Part shown: piece after piece, positions 25,348-32,999 of the stretch
Position numbering within the stretch: position 1 is the stretch's first letter
Layout of the letters: each line of letters opens with the position of its first letter
Source: an uncultured Ruminococcus sp.
GTDB taxonomy: Bacteria > Bacillota > Clostridia > Oscillospirales > Ruminococcaceae
Direction of reading: 5' to 3'
Assembly (NCBI GenBank): GCA_945877315.1
Contig: CAMCRP010000004.1
Location: 37,643 to 101,642, forward strand
Length of the DNA stretch: 64,000 nucleotides
The notes under the pieces: generated by a model
What the model was told of the DNA's origin: nothing
Database searches by the model: none
Seen by the model: the letters and a program-made list of their open reading frames with translations, nothing else
Translations under genes and position numbers: made by a program

Positions 25348-26373
25348 ATGTTCAAGCTTTCCCTGAATAACTTAAACGACCTGTTTAAGGCTGCTGCAGA
25401 GGGCGGTGCGCTTTACATTCCCGCCGATGACGGAGCAGGTCAGGCTCGCTTCACCAGATGGTGCGACGGTATGGAAATGAGCAAGGCTCTGAAAACCGTT
25501 AAGAGCGCAAAGGAATTTTTCTTCCCTCAGACCGAAAGTCTTGTTGATTTCAAGATGAAGGGCAAGGAGATCGAAATTATCGACCCCAGAACCGAGAGCG
25601 AGGACTTCGTTGTATTCGGCGTTAGAGCTTGTGATGCAAGAAGCTTCTCTATCCTTGACAAGGTTTTCCTTGCAGACCCTGTTGATACCTATTATAAGTC
25701 CAGAAGAGAGCACGGAACTATCGTTACAATGGCTTGCTCCAGACCCGAGGAAACCTGCTTCTGCACTGCTTTCGGTGTAGACCCCACCGCTCCCGAGGGT
25801 GACGCAGTTTGCTATATGACCGAGGACGAGCTGTTCATCGAAGCTAAGACCGAAAAGGGAACTGCCTTCGTTGAAAAGGTAAAGGCTGTTCTCACAGACG
25901 GCGATGCTGCTCCCGTTGAGGCTCAGAAGGCTGCTGTTAAGGAAATTCTCCCCAAGCTCCCTCTGGCAAATCTCTCCACAGATTCCTTCGGCGGCGACAA
26001 GCTTATGGAGCTGTTCGATTCTCCCAAGTGGGCAGAGCTTTCCGCTTCCTGCCTTGGCTGCGGAACCTGTACTTTCGTATGCCCCACCTGTCAGTGCTAT
26101 GATATCAGAGATTTTGAAACAGGTCACGGCGTTAAGCGTTTCAGATGCTGGGACTCCTGTATGTTCTCCGATTTTACAAAGATGGCTCACGGAAACCCCC
26201 GTCTTACTCAGCTGGAGCGTTTCAGACAGCGTTTCATGCACAAGCTGGTTTATTTCCCCGCCAACAATGACGGCGAATTTGGCTGCGTAGGCTGCGGAAG
26301 ATGTCTTTCCAAGTGTCCTATCTCAATGAATATCGTTAAGGTTATGAAAACATTGGAAGGAGAATCGAAATGA
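25348..26373 (+). CDS. Iron-sulfur electron-transfer subunit, FlxB/AsrA-like
   Basis: 341 residues. The N-terminal half (FGVRACDARSFSILDKVF, then ACSRPEETCFC) is typical of the anaerobic sulfite reductase A / hydrogenase beta-like family. Two C-terminal ferredoxin motifs follow: CLGCGTCTFVCPTC and CVGCGRCLSKCPIS. Its stop overlaps the start of flxA in ATGA. It should relay electrons from the FNR-like subunit. Assignment as FlxB is by order and architecture. Confidence 0.75.
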   Translation: MFKLSLNNLNDLFKAAAEGGALYIPADDGAGQARFTRWCDGMEMSKALKTVKSAKEFFFPQTESLVDFKMKGKEIEIIDPRTESEDFVVFGVRACDARSFSILDKVFLADPVDTYYKSRREHGTIVTMACSRPEETCFCTAFGVDPTAPEGDAVCYMTEDELFIEAKTEKGTAFVEKVKAVLTDGDAAPVEAQKAAVKEILPKLPLANLSTDSFGGDKLMELFDSPKWAELSASCLGCGTCTFVCPTCQCYDIRDFETGHGVKRFRCWDSCMFSDFTKMAHGNPRLTQLERFRQRFMHKLVYFPANNDGEFGCVGCGRCLSKCPISMNIVKVMKTLEGESK

Positions 26374-27197
26374 TCGACGAAACACTCATTCCCAAGCTCG
26401 GCGTTGTGACCGACATCAGACAGGATACTCCCGATGTCAAGACATTCAGAGTTGTGGGTACGGACGGCAAGAAGGTTTTTGAGCATATCCCCGGACAGTG
26501 CGCAATGCTTTCTATCCCCGGCGTTGGCGAGGCTATGTTCTCAATTACATCTTCTCCCACAAATACAGAATTTATGGAATTCAGCATTAAGAAGTGCGGC
26601 TGCCTGACTACCTGGCTCCACGCTATGGACGTTGGTCAGCAGATCACCATCAGAGGACCCTACGGCAACGGTTTCCCCGTTGAATCCGCATTCAAGGGCA
26701 AGGATCTGCTCTTTATCGCAGGCGGTATCGGTCTTGCTCCTCTGCGCTCGGTTATCAACTATATAAGAGATAAGCGTGACAATTACGGCAAGGTGCAGAT
26801 CATCTACGGTTCACGTTCTATGGACGATCTGGTTGACTATAAGGAGATCATTGACGAGTGGATGGCTGATGACGGCATCGAGGTAAATCTTACCATTGAC
26901 CGTGAACAGGAAGGCTGGAACGGTCACGTTGGCTTCGTTCCCAACTATGTTAAGGAGCTGAACCCCGACCTGGGCAAGACAGTTGTAATGTGCGGACCTC
27001 CTATTATGATAAAGTTCACCCTCGGCGGACTGAAGGAGCTGGGTTTCAAAGAAACTCAGGTATTTACAACAATGGAGCTTCGTATGAAATGCGGAGTAGG
27101 CAAGTGCGGAAGATGCAACATCGGTTCCAAGTACGTCTGCAAGGACGGCCCTGTGTTCAGATTTGATCAGCTTTCACAGCTTCCCAACGAATATTAA
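26370..27197 (+). CDS. FAD/NAD(P)H-binding subunit, FlxA/AsrB-like
   Basis: 275 residues, ferredoxin-NADP reductase fold. MFSITSSPT binds FAD, FIAGGIGLAPLRSVI and VVMCGPPIMI bind the nicotinamide nucleotide, and MKCGVGKCGRCN near the end binds a [2Fe-2S] cluster. It is the likely entry point for NADH in the complex. GGAAGGAG precedes the ATG. The close packing with flxB and the 20-base gap to frdB argue for one complex. Confidence 0.85.
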   Translation: MIDETLIPKLGVVTDIRQDTPDVKTFRVVGTDGKKVFEHIPGQCAMLSIPGVGEAMFSITSSPTNTEFMEFSIKKCGCLTTWLHAMDVGQQITIRGPYGNGFPVESAFKGKDLLFIAGGIGLAPLRSVINYIRDKRDNYGKVQIIYGSRSMDDLVDYKEIIDEWMADDGIEVNLTIDREQEGWNGHVGFVPNYVKELNPDLGKTVVMCGPPIMIKFTLGGLKELGFKETQVFTTMELRMKCGVGKCGRCNIGSKYVCKDGPVFRFDQLSQLPNEY

Positions 27198-27217
27198 TAT
27201 AAGGAGAGTACCTAGAA

Positions 27218-27892
27218 ATGGAAAATATGGTTAATGTATTCCTGATGGGCAAGAAGTACGAAGTTCCGTCCAACCTGACCATTATGAAGGCATACGAATA
27301 TGCCGGCTATGAGCTTGTAAGAGGCTGCGGCTGCCGCAACGGTTTCTGCGGAGCTTGTGCTACTATTTACAGAATCAAGGGCGAGAGCGAGCTTCACGGC
27401 TGTCTGGCTTGTCAGACAAAGGTAATGGACAATATGTATGTTGCTACTCTGCCTTTCTTCCCTCTAGAAAAGAAGATCTACAACATCGAGGAAATCAAGC
27501 CCACAGAGCAGGTTATGATGCAGCTTTATCCCGAGATCTACAGCTGTATCGGCTGTAACGCTTGTACAAAGGCTTGTACTCAGAAGCTGAACGTTATGCA
27601 GTATATCGCATACGCTCAGAGAGGTGAGTACGCTAAGTGCGCAGATGAGTCCTTCGACTGCGTAATGTGCGGCGTTTGCTCTTCCAGATGTCCCGCAGGC
27701 ATCTCTCATCCTCAGGTCGCAATGCTGGCTCGCCGTCTGAACGGTAAGTATATCCAGCCCAAGACTCAGCACCTTGAGGACAGAGTTAAGGAGATCTACA
27801 ACGGCGATTTCAAGGCTGCTCTTGATGACCTTATGGCTAAGTCCGATGAGGAAATGCAGGAGCTTTACAACAACAGAGAGATCGAGAAGTAA
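27218..27892 (+). CDS. frdB: Fumarate reductase-like iron-sulfur subunit
   Basis: 224 residues. A plant-type [2Fe-2S] domain (GCGCRNGFCGACA, then HGCLAC) is followed by two ferredoxin motifs, CIGCNACTKACTQ and CVMCGVCSSRCPAG. Both have four cysteines, so two [4Fe-4S] clusters are expected instead of the [3Fe-4S] of classical FrdB. There is no CCG domain as in methanogen TfrB; HdrB supplies it separately. It lies 15 bases before frdA. Confidence 0.8.
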   Translation: MENMVNVFLMGKKYEVPSNLTIMKAYEYAGYELVRGCGCRNGFCGACATIYRIKGESELHGCLACQTKVMDNMYVATLPFFPLEKKIYNIEEIKPTEQVMMQLYPEIYSCIGCNACTKACTQKLNVMQYIAYAQRGEYAKCADESFDCVMCGVCSSRCPAGISHPQVAMLARRLNGKYIQPKTQHLEDRVKEIYNGDFKAALDDLMAKSDEEMQELYNNREIEK

Positions 27893-27907
27893 GGGAGGCT
27901 GCCGATA

Positions 27908-29509
27908 ATGTATACTAACGAAGAAATGATCGCTTCGATCAAGAAGGTCGAAGCTAACAGAGCTGCAAACGCAGCCTACGAGCCTGTCAGAATGACAGCT
28001 CAGGAAAAGGACGATATTCTCAAGACATATCACCCCGACTACATCGAGTCCGAGTTCTCCACACTGAAGATCGGTCCCAACAAGGGCGAAAAGGTTCCTC
28101 ACGAGCTGGCTGCTCTGCTTCAGGCAAACAGCCGTATCGATCCTTCCAAGATCGACCTGGAGCACCCTGCATACGATGTTGACGTTCTGGTAATCGGCGG
28201 CGGCGGAGCAGGTTCTTCCGCTGCTATCGAGGCTCACAACGGCGGCGCAAATGTTATGATCGTAACAAAGCTGCGTATCGGTGACGCTAACACAATGATG
28301 GCTGAGGGCGGTATTCAGGCTGCCGACAAGCCCAACGATTCTCCCGCAATCCACTATGTTGACGCATACGGCGGAGGTCACTTCAAGGCTAAGCATGAGC
28401 TGGTTTACAAGCTGGTAAACGAAGCTCCCGATGCAATTAAGTGGCTGAATGAGCTGGGCGTTGAGTTCGACAAGACCGAGGACGGTACTATGGTTACCAC
28501 TCACGGCGGCGGAACCTCCAGAAAGAGAATGCACGCTTGTAAGGACTATTCCGGCGCAGAGATCATGAGAACTCTCCGTGACGAGGTACTCAACAGAGGA
28601 ATCCCCGTTGTTGACTTTACAGCTGCTATCGAGATCATCAAGGACGACGAGGGCAAGGCAGCAGGTGCTGTTCTGATGAACATGGAAACAAAGGAGATCA
28701 TGGTTGCAAGAGCTAAGACCGTTGTTATCGCAACAGGCGGCGCAGGCAGACTGCATTATCAGGGCTTCCCCACCTCCAACCACTACGGCGCAACAGCTGA
28801 CGGTCTGGTTCTGGCTTACAGAGCAGGCGCAAAGCTGCTTTACGCTGATTCTCTCCAGTATCACCCCACAGGTGCAGCATTCCCCGAGCAGATCTTCGGT
28901 GCGCTGGTTACAGAAAAGGTTCGTTCTCTGGGCGCAAAGCTGGTAAATGTTGACGGTGAAGTATTTATGCACCCCCTGGAAACACGTGATATCTGTGCTT
29001 CCGGTATCATCAGAGAGTGCAAGGCAAGACACAAGGGTATCAGCACAGGCGATGGCGAAGGCGTATGGCTTGATACTCCCATGATCGAGCTGAAGAACGG
29101 TGAGGGAACTATCGAAAAGAGAATCCCCGCAATGCTCAGAATGTTTATGGAATACGGCATTGATATCCGTAAGGAACCTATTATCGTATACCCCACACTT
29201 CACTACCAGAACGGCGGTATCGACATTACCGATGACGGCATGAGCGGCGTTGAGAACCTCTACGTTGCAGGTGAGGCTGTCGGCGGTATCCACGGCAGAA
29301 ACAGACTCATGGGCAACTCTCTCCTTGACGTTATCGTATTCGGCAGAAACGCAGGTAAGAGCGTTGCTGCTAAGTATAAGGAAGTTAAGCTTGGCAAGCT
29401 CACTCTTGACCATGTAAACAGCTTTGCTAAGGAAATGGCTGACGCTGGTATCTCCACAGATGCTGTTTCTCCCAAGCTGCTGCCCGATTATGCAAGAAAA
29501 GCAAACTAA
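27908..29509 (+). CDS. frdA: Fumarate reductase-like flavoprotein subunit
   Basis: 533 residues. FAD loop VIGGGGAGSSAAIEAH. Catalytic residues of the fumarate reductase/succinate dehydrogenase family are present: HPTG, then LVTEKVRS, ETRDICASG (the proton-donating Arg), HYQNGGI and RNRLMGNSLLD. The His that binds FAD covalently in membrane complexes is replaced by Asn (ANTMMAEGG instead of SHTVAAEGG), so FAD is probably not covalently bound. No membrane anchor gene follows. Reduction of fumarate to succinate is the best call; L-aspartate oxidase is less likely as no nad genes are near. Confidence 0.88.
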   Translation: MYTNEEMIASIKKVEANRAANAAYEPVRMTAQEKDDILKTYHPDYIESEFSTLKIGPNKGEKVPHELAALLQANSRIDPSKIDLEHPAYDVDVLVIGGGGAGSSAAIEAHNGGANVMIVTKLRIGDANTMMAEGGIQAADKPNDSPAIHYVDAYGGGHFKAKHELVYKLVNEAPDAIKWLNELGVEFDKTEDGTMVTTHGGGTSRKRMHACKDYSGAEIMRTLRDEVLNRGIPVVDFTAAIEIIKDDEGKAAGAVLMNMETKEIMVARAKTVVIATGGAGRLHYQGFPTSNHYGATADGLVLAYRAGAKLLYADSLQYHPTGAAFPEQIFGALVTEKVRSLGAKLVNVDGEVFMHPLETRDICASGIIRECKARHKGISTGDGEGVWLDTPMIELKNGEGTIEKRIPAMLRMFMEYGIDIRKEPIIVYPTLHYQNGGIDITDDGMSGVENLYVAGEAVGGIHGRNRLMGNSLLDVIVFGRNAGKSVAAKYKEVKLGKLTLDHVNSFAKEMADAGISTDAVSPKLLPDYARKAN

Positions 29510-29610
29510 TCTGTCATTTTACAGATGGTTAAGGTGGGTAATTCCTGAATTAATGGTAAAATAACTGTTAATTTTGCGAAATTCCCCTGTTAATTCCGAA
29601 GGTTTTGTAG

Positions 29611-29733
29611 TATAATCTTTTATGGCATATTTCAAGCCCCTGCAATTGTGTGGGGGCTTGCGATGTGCAAAAGGGGGATTCCGCTCAATTCATTATCCTG
29701 TTTTGGGATAGTGGGCTGATCGGAATGTCCCGA
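29611..29733 (+). promoter_or_regulatory. TATAAT box and structured leader of the AAE exporter gene
   Basis: A TATAAT stands at 29611 but no good -35. The leader holds CAAGCCCC/GGGGCTTG (29633-29660) and a nested hairpin: GGG-ATTCCG with CGGAAT-CCC (29674-29731) enclosing TATCC/GGATA. No T run follows, so it is not a simple terminator. The rest of the 250-base gap shows only a short TCTGT/ACAGA stem after frdA. Confidence 0.4.
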
Positions 29734-29759
29734 AGAAAAATATTTGGAGGTTAAACAAT

Positions 29760-31094
29760 ATGGTTTTGTTTGGCGGAATACTGTCCATCAAAGGCCTTGC
29801 ATTCCTGATGATGATAGTTTTCCTTGTGGCAGGACTGGGCTATCTGCTCGGACGTGTTACTATAAAGGGTGTATCGCTGGGTACGGCAGGCGTTTTCATT
29901 GTTGCTCTGCTGATAGGCGCATTTCTCTTCAAGAACAACGCTGAAACAGGTGAGATCTACACTCAGATCGCAGGAACAACAAGCTCATTCCCGAAAAACT
30001 ATCTTAAGATCATCGAAAATCTCGGTCTTATAATGTTCGTAACATCGGTTGGCTTTATCGCAGGACCTAACTTCTTCACAAGCCTTAAGAAGAACTTCAA
30101 GTCATATGCGCTTCTGTCCCTTATCATTATTCTGCTGGGCGGCGTTACAACCGTTGCTTGCATTAAGATCTTTGGCTGCGGAACTGCTATGGCTGTCGGA
30201 ATCCTGTCGGGTGCGCTGACATCTACTCCCGCATTCTCCGCCGCAAAGGACACTCTCAACACCGTTTACGGTCCTTCCTCTCAGGCGATCATCGACTATG
30301 CGGCTGCAAGTGGTATCACTGCTGAAGAAGCATCAAAGATGGCAATTTCCAAATTTGAGGATATTGTTACTGTTGGACACGGTATTGCTTATCTCTTCGG
30401 CGTCGTGGGCGTTGTACTTTTTGTTCAGCTTGTCCCGAAGATTCTCAAGGCTAATGTTGAGGAGGAGAGAAAGAAGATCTCTTCCGTTGATACAGGTGTT
30501 TCCAAGAACGACGGCAAGAAGCTGTTTGACATTGACGGCTTCGGACTGGCTGCATTTGCTATTGCAGTAGTTCTGGGTATGATACTTGGCGGTATCAAGA
30601 TCCCCATGGGCAGCTCCACATTCTCTCTGGGAACAACAGGCGGCTGTCTGCTGGCTTCTCTGGTGGTTGCTCATTTCGGACACTTTGGTGCTCTCAATAT
30701 GCGTCCCGAAAAGAGAATGCTTGAAATTTTCCGTGAATTCGGTCTGATGGCATTCCTTATAGGCGCAGGTATCCCCGGCGGTGCAAGCTTTGTTCAGTAT
30801 TTCCAGCCCGAATACTTCCTTTACGGCGTGCTGATGACAACTGTTCCTATGATAGTTGGCTTTATCATTGCAAAGGTTGTTATCAAGCTGCCCCTGTTCA
30901 ACAACCTTGGCGGTATCACAGGCGGTATGACTTCCACACCCGCCCTGGGAACACTTATCAACGTTGCAAAGACAGACGATGTTGCATCTGCATATGCGGC
31001 TGCTTATCCTATCGCTCTGATAGCTGTTGTTCTGGTTTCGCAGTTCGTTATTGTGTGGCTCCCTGATGCTCTGAGTGTTGTTAATATGATGTGA
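29760..31094 (+). CDS. AAE-family (AspT/YidE/YbjL) transporter, probable succinate exporter
   Basis: 444 residues with about 11 membrane helices in two repeated halves, each with the AspT/YidE/YbjL pattern (GILSGALTSTPAFSAA; GGITGGMTSTPALGTLI). Family members exchange aspartate/alanine or, like SucE of Corynebacterium, export succinate. Standard members carry two RCK_C domains in the central loop; here that loop is only ~40 residues, so the domains are absent. Placement after frdA suggests export of the succinate formed. GGAGG precedes the ATG. Confidence 0.75.
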   Translation: MVLFGGILSIKGLAFLMMIVFLVAGLGYLLGRVTIKGVSLGTAGVFIVALLIGAFLFKNNAETGEIYTQIAGTTSSFPKNYLKIIENLGLIMFVTSVGFIAGPNFFTSLKKNFKSYALLSLIIILLGGVTTVACIKIFGCGTAMAVGILSGALTSTPAFSAAKDTLNTVYGPSSQAIIDYAAASGITAEEASKMAISKFEDIVTVGHGIAYLFGVVGVVLFVQLVPKILKANVEEERKKISSVDTGVSKNDGKKLFDIDGFGLAAFAIAVVLGMILGGIKIPMGSSTFSLGTTGGCLLASLVVAHFGHFGALNMRPEKRMLEIFREFGLMAFLIGAGIPGGASFVQYFQPEYFLYGVLMTTVPMIVGFIIAKVVIKLPLFNNLGGITGGMTSTPALGTLINVAKTDDVASAYAAAYPIALIAVVLVSQFVIVWLPDALSVVNMM

Positions 31095-31114
31095 TAATTC
31101 GGTAAGAAAATGTT

Positions 31115-31216
31115 ATACTAAGAACCAATTAAAAAGTGAATAAAAAATCAAGCAAAAACTTGCGTATATGGTTTTTGTGCAGATTTTTTATCTACACTTT
31201 TATTGGTTATTAGTAT
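31115..31216. repeat. 102-bp palindromic element, copy 1
   Basis: Ends are ATACTAA and TTAGTAT. The arms pair almost throughout (AACCAAT with ATTGGTT, AAAAAATC with GATTTTTT) around an inner GCAAAAAC/GTTTTTG hairpin. A second copy of the same length is at 31650-31751. It lies between the exporter stop and its terminator. No ORF. Confidence 0.8.
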
Positions 31217-31217
31217 T

Positions 31218-31256
31218 AGCCCCTCTCTGTTATTTTGACAGGGAGGGGCTTTTTTA
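31218..31256 (+). terminator. Terminator after the AAE exporter
   Basis: AGCCCCTC...CTGT pairs with ACAG...GAGGGGCT, followed by six T. It directly abuts the palindromic element. Confidence 0.9.
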
Positions 31257-31258
31257 TC

Positions 31259-31330
31259 AATGTGGAATGTGGAAAGTGAAGAGTGGAATTTTTCTGTAAA
31301 CTTCACTTTTCACTTTCCAATCTTCACATT
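31259..31330. repeat. Dispersed repeat in inverted-repeat form
   Basis: AATGTGGAATGTGGAAAGTG on the left pairs with CACTTTCCAATCTTCACATT on the right, with a short spacer. Half-copies occur at 4311-4340 and 11604-11625. Confidence 0.65.
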
Positions 31331-31335
31331 ACATA

Positions 31336-31523
31336 AAAACAACAACCGCCGCAGGGGGTACTGCGGCGGCTGAGGTAAAAATATGATGGGGGATTGGTCT
31401 GGCGGAAAATATAGGGGTAAATATTTCCCGCCAACTTTTATAAGGGAAGTGGGTCTGTCGGGGTAAAACAGACCACGCTTATAAAAGCAAAATTAGTATA
31501 AGGTGGAGGTTGTACCTTTCTTT
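31336..31523 (-). ncRNA. Candidate small RNA with three UACCCC-loop hairpins
   Basis: Read on the minus strand: a 7-bp plus 10-bp hairpin (31487-31435) with loop UUUACCCCG, a hairpin (31433-31400) with loop UUACCCCU, and a 9-bp GC hairpin CCGCCGCAG/CTGCGGCGG (31369-31346) with loop UACCCC followed by a T-rich tail like a terminator. A single-stranded stretch AACCUCCACCUU near the 5' end and CCCCC between hairpins could pair with ribosome binding sites. A promoter-like sequence lies just upstream. No coding potential. The family is not one I recognise. Confidence 0.5.
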
Positions 31524-31529
31524 GGTACA

Positions 31530-31557
31530 TTTATATAATACCCCGCTTTTGTGTAAA
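31530..31557 (-). promoter_or_regulatory. Promoter-like sequence for the candidate small RNA
   Basis: On the minus strand TTTACA, 16 bases, TATAAA; expected start near 31523. Confidence 0.45.
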
Positions 31558-31649
31558 TTATGCGAAAACTCTCTGAAATGATGATGAAAGCTTTTTTCGG
31601 CATTTTTCGCCATTTCAAGAAGAAAAGCCCATTCCCCGAAAATAACCTT

Positions 31650-31751
31650 ATACTAATTTCCTATCTTAAAGTAGACAAAAAATCAAGCAAAAGCTTGCAT
31701 ATATGGGTTTTGCGTAGATTTTTTGTCTGTACTTTGATTAGAAATTAGTAT
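31650..31751. repeat. 102-bp palindromic element, copy 2
   Basis: Same ends (ATACTAA, TTAGTAT), same length and same core AAAAAATCAAGCAAAA as copy 1. The outer arms differ from copy 1 yet still pair with each other (for example TTTC with GAAA). No ORF. Confidence 0.8.
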
Positions 31752-31776
31752 TACTGTTAGTTTTGCAGGTCAAAGC

Positions 31777-31800
31777 GGGTCGGGAAACCCGTCCCCTACA
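31777..31800. repeat. TGTAGGGG palindromic repeat, copy 2 (reverse orientation)
   Basis: GGGTCGGGAAACCCGTCCCC followed by TACA; the reverse complement starts TGTAGGGGACGGG like the copy at 44390. Confidence 0.7.
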
Positions 31801-31841
31801 AGAGTGTTAGGATATTTTTAAGTACAGATATAAATATAGGC

Positions 31842-31870
31842 AAAAAAACGGACGAGGAAATCCTCGTCCG
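31842..31870 (-). terminator. Terminator of the rplJ-rplL operon
   Basis: CGGACGAGGA and TCCTCGTCCG form a perfect 10-bp stem with a two-base loop; the minus strand continues with seven T. Confidence 0.93.
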
Positions 31871-31899
31871 CCTGAAAGCTATTTAATGCTTTGCAAAAA

Positions 31900-32268
31900 T
31901 TACTTGAGCTCAACAGTAGCGCCTGCAGCCTCGAGCTTAGACTTGAGCTCCTCAGCGTCAGTCTTGGAAGCGCCTTCCTTGATAGCCTTAGGAGCAGCCT
32001 CAACGAGCTCCTTAGCTTCCTTAAGGGAAAGACCTGTAGCTTCCTTAACAGCCTTGATAACGTCCATCTTCTTGTCACCGAAGGATGCAAGAACAACGTC
32101 GAACTCGGTCTTTTCAGCAGCAGCGGGAGCACCTGCAGCAGCGGGAGCAGCAGCTACAACAGCGGAAACGCCGTACTTCTCCTGAACGCCTTCAACGAGC
32201 TCGTTCAGTTCAATGATTGTAAGGGAATCGATAAGATCTAAGATCTGAGTAATTTTCTCGGATGCCAT
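31900..32268 (-). CDS. rplL: 50S ribosomal protein L7/L12
   Basis: 122 residues. N-terminal dimerisation domain ([19 protein letters not shown]), an Ala-rich hinge ([15 protein letters not shown]), and the C-terminal factor-binding domain ([20 protein letters not shown]). It forms the ribosomal stalk that recruits elongation factors. It is second in the operon after rplJ, with a terminator just past the stop; rpoB does not follow in this window. Confidence 0.98.
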   Translation of the reverse strand: MASEKITQILDLIDSLTIIELNELVEGVQEKYGVSAVVAAAPAAAGAPAAAEKTEFDVVLASFGDKKMDVIKAVKEATGLSLKEAKELVEAAPKAIKEGASKTDAEELKSKLEAAGATVELK

Positions 32269-32361
32269 AATAATAATCTCCTTTATATTTTATAGTTGCG
32301 CCGTTATTATGCGCTTTTGATTTCCTGCGGAATTACGCCGCAGATACGATTAATTCTGCTA

Positions 32362-32877
32362 TCAAGCAGTTTCCTCTGCCTTCTTGTCTGCAACTGCCTG
32401 TACGGTAGCAGCAAACTTCTGGAGAGGGCTCTGCAGGGAACCGAGCAGCTGAGCAAGAAGAACTTCCTTGGAAGGGATCTTGGACAGAGCGGTAACACCC
32501 TGTGCGTCGTAAAGCTCAGAGCCGATGAAGCCTGCCTTCATAGCGAATGTGGACTTTTCGTCAGCCTTGCTGATGTATTCGCCCAGGATTCTTGCGGGAG
32601 CAGTCTGGTCGTCTGTGGAAATAGCGATAGCTGTTGTACCCTCGAGAACATCGTCAAGACCTTCGATACCGATGTTGTGAAGAGCGAAACGGAGCATGGA
32701 GTTCTTTTCTACGAAGTAGGTAACTCCTGCCTCTCTCAGAGCCTTTCTGAGCTTGGTGTCGTCCTCAACGGTGATACCCTTGTAGTCAACGATAACGCCT
32801 GCAGCAGCAGACTTGAGATGTTCGGTAATAGCCTCAACTCTAGCCTTCTTGGATTCGAGAACCTTTGCGCTTGGCAT
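32362..32877 (-). CDS. rplJ: 50S ribosomal protein L10
   Basis: 171 residues. LKSAAAGVIVDYKGITV and REAGVTYFVEKNSMLRFAL are the conserved N-terminal RNA-binding part; the C-terminal helix binds L7/L12. A GTG four codons upstream lies inside the GGAGGTG ribosome site, so the ATG at 32877 is the start. Expression is controlled by the L10 leader and attenuator upstream. Confidence 0.97.
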   Translation of the reverse strand: MPSAKVLESKKARVEAITEHLKSAAAGVIVDYKGITVEDDTKLRKALREAGVTYFVEKNSMLRFALHNIGIEGLDDVLEGTTAIAISTDDQTAPARILGEYISKADEKSTFAMKAGFIGSELYDAQGVTALSKIPSKEVLLAQLLGSLQSPLQKFAATVQAVADKKAEETA

Positions 32878-32940
32878 AGTGAAATTCACCTCCGAAATTG
32901 TTTTAAACTTTTGTTCAGAACAATTTGCTATTCGGATTCA

Positions 32941-32976
32941 AAAAAAGAAAACCTTTCCCGAAAAACGGAAAAGGGC
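32941..32976 (-). terminator. Attenuator in the rplJ leader
   Basis: On the minus strand CCCTTTTCCG, loop TTTTT, CGGGAAAGG, then TTTTCTTTTTTT. It sits between the L10-binding element and the rplJ ribosome site. Confidence 0.8.
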
Positions 32977-32999
32977 AAAGTACAGATATACTTAAGCGA

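Noticed and set aside
27464..29413. A 649-codon open frame on the minus strand across frdB/frdA, and similar ones opposite fumC (19124-20584) and hdrA (22051-23328)
   Set aside because: They mirror highly biased codons of strongly expressed genes, have no ribosome sites, and encode Leu/Ser/Cys-rich sequence with no domain. The plus-strand genes are unambiguous.
31395..31535. Reading the hairpin cluster on the plus strand, with GGGGUA loops
   Set aside because: The plus strand has no matching promoter or U-tailed terminator; the minus strand has both, so that orientation is preferred, though not proven.
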